Shown piece after piece: positions 59,315 to 64,000 of a stretch of 64,000 nucleotides of DNA. A program made the position numbers and the translations under genes. The first letter of the stretch is position 1. Every line of letters starts with the position of its first letter. A model generated the notes under the pieces. It saw only the letters and a program-made list of their open reading frames with translations. It had not been told where the DNA came from and made no database searches. Location: positions 996,334 to 1,060,333 of the forward strand of contig KN805371.1 of the NCBI GenBank assembly GCA_000818945.1. Direction: 5' to 3'. Source of the DNA: Schizochytrium sp. CCTCC M209059 (taxonomy: Eukaryota; Sar; Bigyra; Thraustochytrida; Thraustochytriidae).

Positions 59315-60622
59315 GGCCTCGCTGCGGCTGGCTCCTGCCGCAGCCGCCGCTGCCGCCGCACGTCGAGCCGGTGTTTGCGATATGCTGCTGATGCCTGCAC
59401 TGCTCGCCTTATTGCCTACGACACGACTCTGCTCGCGCGCCGTCCCATCTCTGCGACCACTGCCGCACCGCGCACAGCACGCATGGCTGCACACTCGAGT
59501 TTTGCTGTTGCGTGCCAAAGCTCCAATCGGCAGCCAGCCAGCTAGCTAGCTAGCTAGCTGCATCTGGTGCTGGCAAACCAGGCAGGCTCCTGGCCGCACT
59601 GCCGCCAGCGCCGCGCAGGCCAGCTGGCGCGCGGGCCTAAAGTCGCGGCTGTAGCGCCCTGCGCGCCGCAGCCCTGCACAGAAGATGCTTGATGCTTGGG
59701 CCGATCGGATCAGCTGCCACTGCAGACGCTAGGTCGGTCAGGTAACGTCACGTGCGCGAATTACAATGTCCCAACTTTTTCTGTGTAATAAAAACCGCAA
59801 ACGCGAGGGGCTCGGGCTCGTGGTCGCTCGGTGTCGGTGCGTACGCAATGCAGAGACAGCTCCAATCCGAGAGACAGACGCTCGCGCCGCACAGGCACCG
59901 GCATCGGCCGCAGCAAAGGCAGTCGAGAGGTAAACGGGACGGAGACGGTCAACCTTCTACTAACACAAGGTGATGATGGAGTGTGTTTGTGCACGTGCAT
60001 GTGCGTGTGTATGTATGGACACCGCCGGCGATGCGATGGGCATGCGACTGGAGCTCCCATTTCTCACATGACAGGCCAGCTAGCTGCACAGAGTAGGCAA
60101 CCCTATAAGGCTCGTGCAACGCAGCGCAACGTGACGCTGGAACCGCGCCCGCCTCGGAGACGGAGACGGTTGGCAAGAGGATCGTGACGGGTACAGGGGT
60201 ACCGAGAGCATTCCGGCCGGAGTTGACTGTTGTCGACAAAATCCTCTCTCGATAGCGATGAAGGCAAGGCGAGAGGCTGTTGCTTTTTGGGGCGCGAGAG
60301 CTGGGGCTACACTTTGGCGAGCTTGGCGGCGGGGTGAAGATGCAACTTCCGATTGGCCAGAAGCTAGACCCTACCTTCTCCATCTAGGCGAGTAATGGTG
60401 GTAGTTTGCACAGCTTCTTTCGCGGAGTAGATTCATTGGTGTGCGATAGTGGTAGATACTGGCTGCAGCAGCACAGCACGGCCAGGCCGACAGGCAGGCA
60501 GGCTGATCTAGTTTGGCCTGGCCTGACCTGGCCAGGCCAAATCAGACGCGATCTTGCGAAAGGAAAGGAAGAGAGAAAAGGAAAGCAATGAAAAAGAAAA
60601 CGTGAAAGAGAGAATGGATTTA
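59315..60622. other. Long spacer between zinc-finger and SerRS genes
   Basis: About 1.3 kb with AGCT tetranucleotides (about 59536-59559), TG-rich DNA near 59987-60014 and an inverted repeat at 60512-60541. Short overlapping frames on both strands are not convincing. No gene is supported. Confidence 0.55.
60512..60541. repeat. Perfect 12-bp inverted repeat (hairpin) after SerRS
   Basis: Arms TTTGGCCTGGCC (60512-60523) and GGCCAGGCCAAA (60530-60541) flank a 6-base loop. It lies about 80-110 bases beyond the SerRS stop, so it is probably in the 3' UTR or just after it. Confidence 0.8.
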
Positions 60623-61987
60623 TCATTTGGCGGCGGCCTTCTTGGCCTTGGCCTTTTGCTGCTTCTTCTCGGCCTTGTTCTCCATCGGCTCGCGCACAAA
60701 GGGGATAAAGGTCATGCCAGCCATGTAGGGCACGAGGACCGCAGGAACGCGGACACCGTCCTTCTCCTGGTAGTTCTCGAGAATGCAGGAGATGGTGCGC
60801 GTAAGAGCACAGAGCGTGGAGTTGAGCATGTGTGCGTACTGCTTATCCTGCTTCTCGCCAAAGCGAATGTTCATGGCGCGGGCCTGGTAGTCCGTGCAGT
60901 TCGAGCACGACACAAGCTCCTTGTACTCTTGATAGCTAGGGAACCAGGCCTCAATGTCGTACTTTTTAGCGGCGGCGTTGTTGAGCTCACCAGAGACAAT
61001 GTTGACGACCTGGTATGGAAGATCGAGCGACTGAAGGAACTCCTCGGCAATGTTGCGCATCTCCTCGTGCATCTCCCACGACTTTTCAGGCGTAGTGATG
61101 CAGAACTGCTCGACCTTGTCAAACTGATGGACGCGGAAGATACCCCACGTGTCCTTGCCCGCCTTGCCGGCCTCCTTTCGGAAGCAGGTGGACATGCCCG
61201 CGTAGCGAATAGGCAGATCGCTGTCCTGCATCCAGTCGCCCATGTGATAGGCGCAAATGGGCTGTTCGCTGGTGGCGATCAAATACTTTTCGTTGTCGCC
61301 CTTCTCGCCCGTCACGTGGTAGAGGGACTCGTCAAAGTCAGAAAGCTGCGCAACGCCGGCCATTACGTCCTTGTTCATAAAGTACGGCGGCTGCAATGGG
61401 GTGTAGCCCTTTTTGGTAAGAAACTGCAGCGAGTATGTGATGAGAGCCTGGTTCAGCATCACAGCAGGGCCCTTGAGAAAGTACCCACGGTGGCCTGCGG
61501 TCTTGTTGCCGCGCTCTGGCTCGTAGCCATCAATGCGCCAGAGCAGCTGGTTGTGCGCCTGCAGGCCGTCGGCGGGCTTCTTCTCGCCGTAGGTCGACTC
61601 GATCTTGTTGTAATCCTCGTCATCGTGCACGACCACCGAAGGGTGCACAAGGTTGCCGACAAGCGGGAGCAAGGTGTCGAGCTCGGCGCGCTTCTCCTCG
61701 GCGGCCTTTTGCAAGCGCTCCACCTCGGCGCCGAGCTCGCGGGCCTTGGCCTGCTCCTCATCCGCGTTTTCCTTGTTCTTCTTCTTTTGGCCAACAAGCT
61801 TGCTCACCGCATTTTTCTCTTCCTTGGTCTTTTGCGCGTCAAACTCGAGCTGGCGCCATTCCTCGTCTGCCTTGACGATGCGGTCCACGAGGTCCTTGTC
61901 CTGCTCCGAGGGAAAGCGCGCCTCGTGCGACTTGCGGATTTGCTCCAGCGACTCGGGGTCGCGGAACAGGGGAAGGCCGAGAGGCAT
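60623..61987 (-). CDS. SARS1-like: Seryl-tRNA synthetase, cytosolic
   Basis: A 454-residue class II aminoacyl-tRNA synthetase that charges tRNA-Ser with serine. The N-terminal long coiled-coil arm (about 15-130) binds the tRNA variable arm. The catalytic core shows TSEQPICAYHMGDW, motif 2 (STCFRKEAG, then GIFRVHQFDKVEQF) and motif 3 (NSTLCALTRTISCILENYQ). The C-terminus is a Lys/Ala-rich extension as in eukaryotic cytosolic enzymes. No mitochondrial targeting sequence is seen at MPLGLPLFRDP. Codon use is strongly biased and leaves a long spurious antisense frame. The start at 61987 matches the family N-terminus. Confidence 0.96.
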   Translation of the reverse strand: MPLGLPLFRDPESLEQIRKSHEARFPSEQDKDLVDRIVKADEEWRQLEFDAQKTKEEKNAVSKLVGQKKKNKENADEEQAKARELGAEVERLQKAAEEKRAELDTLLPLVGNLVHPSVVVHDDEDYNKIESTYGEKKPADGLQAHNQLLWRIDGYEPERGNKTAGHRGYFLKGPAVMLNQALITYSLQFLTKKGYTPLQPPYFMNKDVMAGVAQLSDFDESLYHVTGEKGDNEKYLIATSEQPICAYHMGDWMQDSDLPIRYAGMSTCFRKEAGKAGKDTWGIFRVHQFDKVEQFCITTPEKSWEMHEEMRNIAEEFLQSLDLPYQVVNIVSGELNNAAAKKYDIEAWFPSYQEYKELVSCSNCTDYQARAMNIRFGEKQDKQYAHMLNSTLCALTRTISCILENYQEKDGVRVPAVLVPYMAGMTFIPFVREPMENKAEKKQQKAKAKKAAAK

Positions 61988-62363
61988 CTTTGCTAGCTTG
62001 CTTGCTTGCTAACTAGATAGCTTATGCTGTCGCGCTACGCGACACCTGCGGCTATATATTCTGGCTGCACGTCCCGGACAAGGTCCGCGGTTGCTGCTCG
62101 CCACTCGCTCGCTGCGATTTGCGTCCCTCGGCGAACGAACGGTATTGCAAGGAGAGCGGGCGCGGGGGTGGGGTAAAAGCTCGCAAGGCAGCGAGCACGG
62201 GCGTGCGAGTGCGCGGCAAGAAGGCTCTTGTCGCAGACTAGCTGCGCTCGCGAGATCTTCGACTGCCGTTGCGTGGTTTGCGCCGCCGACGGATTGGTCT
62301 TGGCCTTGCACAAGAGCTAACCTAACCCGAACAAACCTAACCAAGCAACCCATCCATCCATAC

Positions 62364-62371
62364 TAGGCCTA
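62364..62371. promoter_or_regulatory. TAGGCCTA palindrome upstream of SerRS
   Basis: A perfect copy followed by CTAC, next to a TATATATA stretch and about 375 bases upstream of the SerRS ATG. Its role is inferred from recurrence only. Confidence 0.35.
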
Positions 62372-62413
62372 CTACTATATATATACACTCCTGACAGCCA
62401 GCCACACAGTCAA

Positions 62414-62417
62414 GGGA

Positions 62418-62461
<44 letters not shown>
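62414..62461. repeat. (GAAA)n tetranucleotide repeat
   Basis: About twelve uninterrupted copies of GAAA/AAAG in the spacer between SerRS and the oxidoreductase. Confidence 0.93.
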
Positions 62462-62715
62462 GGTAGAAGTCAGAGATAGGCAGGCCTACCAGATCATCTT
62501 CGAGCTCTTGCGTGGATTGACCTGCCGAATGAAAAATAGCAACGTTTGTCCTTTCTTAGTTTTACTTACCCGAAGCATTTCTTCGAAACGTGCGCGTATG
62601 GAAAGAAGTGATGATACCAAATGAGATAGTTTTACTCTTGTATATAGACCGACTGCGAAATGTTTCACTCGCAGATGATGGGACTGTGTCTCATCGACGG
62701 CGACTTGCGCAGTTC

Positions 62716-63900
62716 CTAGATGGCCGTCGTCGTACTCGCCTCTTCGTCTGCAATGGAGATGATGACTTTGCCCTTGGCACGCCCGCTCTCCATTCGTTCG
62801 ATCGCTTTGATGCCATCCCGCAATGGATAGACATGGTCAATGACTGTGCGCAGACGACCTGCATTGTACTCGTCTGCAAGGATTTCAACGTACTCGCGAT
62901 GACCTGTTCCAATAATGTGCGCAAAGGTCCCGCCGCCTCGTTTACGACACTTGGACTCGAGAGACGTGGCGCCCGTAAGACGATCGAAGATGACTCCTCC
63001 GAGACTACTGTGCAGAAACCCATCGACGCCAAAGGTGATCTTGTGAAAGCTTCGCGTGTCTGACTCCTCGATGAACTCGCGCAAAGCAGAAACAGTCGGC
63101 GAAGCAGCAATGCTAACGAGACCGCCGCCATCGCGTAGCAGAGAAGGGCACTTGGCCGCCTCGCCGGTACAATCAAGAATCGCGTCAAAGAGATCGTCCT
63201 GGGACGATGACGCCAGAACTTGCCAGAACTTTTCGTCACGGTAGTTCACGACCTGGTCTGCGCCCAGCTCGCGAACGAGATCTGATTTTTCGCCGGCCGA
63301 GGCTGTTGTTGCCACGAAACTTGCGCCATAGTACCCTTTGGCAAGCTGGATTGCCACAGTTCCGACACCGCCTGCTCCTCCGAGAACAAGGATTCTCGGC
63401 GCTTTTTGCGAGGGGCTTCGTTGAGCAGCGGGTTTCACTCTGCATTTGGAAAACGCCTTGAGCACGGTGATGCCCACGAGTGGGAGGCCTGCGGCATCGT
63501 AAGTCGGCATGCTTGGTGGCCTTCGCACGCAAATGTCACCATCTACGATGAAGAACTCGGCGAGACCACCTCGACGAAGGCCCTTGCACATGCCAAAGAC
63601 TTCGTCGCCAGCAACCCATTCCGTGCTTTTGGAAGCGACCACCTTGCCACAAAAGTCAAAGCCGTACACCTGAGGCAGCTTGATGGACAGGATGGCCGCG
63701 TGTTTTCCACTGCGTTGCTTGTAGTCTGCCGGGTTTAACGAAGATGCACGCATTTCGAGCAGGACCTGGCCCTCTGCAAGATCTTGCGCCTTGGGTCGTG
63801 GCACTTCGCCCACCTGGTCCACCTCGGGCCCGCCGAACTTGGCATAGAAGCACGCTTGCATCGTGTCGGCTGTGGCCGAAGAAGTACTACCCGGCGCCAT
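62716..63900 (-). CDS. Zinc-independent medium-chain dehydrogenase/quinone oxidoreductase
   Basis: A 394-residue MDR-superfamily enzyme. The GroES-like N-terminal domain (about 15-140) has MRASSLNPADYKQRSG and GFDFCGKVV. The Rossmann domain has the nucleotide-binding GGAGGVGTVAIQLAKGYYG, then LGADQVVNYRDEKFW and LDCTGEA, and the C-terminus closes with KAIERMESGRAKGKVIIS. Zinc-ligand Cys/His residues of alcohol dehydrogenases are absent, which supports a NAD(P)H-dependent quinone or enone reductase; the substrate is unknown. The frame extends upstream only to a GTG, so MAPGSTSS at 63900 is used. The gene is complete, ending about 100 bases from the window edge. Confidence 0.88.
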   Translation of the reverse strand: MAPGSTSSATADTMQACFYAKFGGPEVDQVGEVPRPKAQDLAEGQVLLEMRASSLNPADYKQRSGKHAAILSIKLPQVYGFDFCGKVVASKSTEWVAGDEVFGMCKGLRRGGLAEFFIVDGDICVRRPPSMPTYDAAGLPLVGITVLKAFSKCRVKPAAQRSPSQKAPRILVLGGAGGVGTVAIQLAKGYYGASFVATTASAGEKSDLVRELGADQVVNYRDEKFWQVLASSSQDDLFDAILDCTGEAAKCPSLLRDGGGLVSIAASPTVSALREFIEESDTRSFHKITFGVDGFLHSSLGGVIFDRLTGATSLESKCRKRGGGTFAHIIGTGHREYVEILADEYNAGRLRTVIDHVYPLRDGIKAIERMESGRAKGKVIISIADEEASTTTAI

Positions 63901-64000
63901 CGTTCTGGCTCGCTCGCTCAAGCTCTGGTCCAAGCTCGCGCTTTCAAGCGAGCTCACGCCTTTTCTTCGAAGTAGCTCGGGCTCGCTCGCGCGTGGGGGT

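Larger units (their letters stand above)
61988..62715. other. Spacer upstream of SerRS with simple repeats
   Basis: 5' flank of SerRS and 3' flank of the oxidoreductase gene. It contains (CTTG)n right before the SerRS start, (GAAA)n at 62414-62461, AT-rich TATATATA (about 62376-62384), a TAGGCCTA palindrome and a CAGGCCTA near-copy at 62481-62488. Confidence 0.6.

Noticed and set aside
60554..61996. 480-codon plus-strand frame antisense to seryl-tRNA synthetase
   Set aside because: It is a shadow of strong codon bias in the SerRS gene. Its translation is Leu/Val/Ala/His-rich with no recognisable family, while SerRS is certain.

Overview
The window looks like nuclear DNA of a GC-rich, gene-dense, intron-poor protist. 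The best fit is a thraustochytrid or related labyrinthulomycete stramenopile. This rests on almost all genes being single uninterrupted reading frames, a eukaryote-only gene set (LSM8, MYST acetyltransferase, eIF3f, RPA49, MARCH6/Doa10, USP10, taxilin), long low-complexity acidic and serine tracts, and stramenopile-style CxxHGGG zinc-finger repeats. The species is inferred, not proven. There is one assembly gap (15959-16256). No bacterial operons, CRISPR arrays, insertion sequences, rRNA or tRNA genes were recognised.

Layout: 27 protein genes are supported. 1-12.5 kb: a GNAT acetyltransferase, eIF3f, an Hv1-type proton channel, two coiled-coil proteins and a MYST histone acetyltransferase. 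12.5-25.3 kb: taxilin, LSM8, a 1550-residue cyclic-nucleotide-domain AGC kinase and a PX-BAR-like/TKL kinase fusion. 25.3-31.2 kb: a P2X-like channel with an apparent one-base frameshift, a small spliced coiled-coil gene, an unknown protein and an R3H-domain protein. 31.5-41.5 kb: MARCH6/Doa10, RPA49 with a Nopp140-like extension, an SFI1-like protein and an armadillo-like protein. 42-50 kb: a coiled-coil protein, an ABCF translation factor, a membrane TPR protein and FIS1 with a large acidic insert. 50-52.5 kb: a 534-bp perfect (GCGCA)n array and other simple repeats. 52.5-64 kb: USP10/Ubp3, the DDX31/Dbp7 helicase, a seven-repeat zinc-finger protein, cytosolic seryl-tRNA synthetase and a quinone-oxidoreductase-like enzyme.

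Genes mostly alternate strand, so neighbours share short divergent promoters or converge tail to tail. Most are housekeeping functions: translation (eIF3f, ABCF, SerRS), RNA and ribosome biogenesis (LSM8, DDX31, RPA49), chromatin (MYST), ubiquitin and ER quality control (MARCH6, USP10), and organelle or membrane traffic (FIS1, taxilin, PX-BAR-like). The most distinctive content is signalling: an Hv1-like channel, a P2X-like channel, and two kinases with unusual architectures. No single multigene system is evident. The novelty lies in domain fusions and insertions, the pentanucleotide satellite, and a TAGGCCTA palindrome that recurs in intergenic DNA of the right-hand part.
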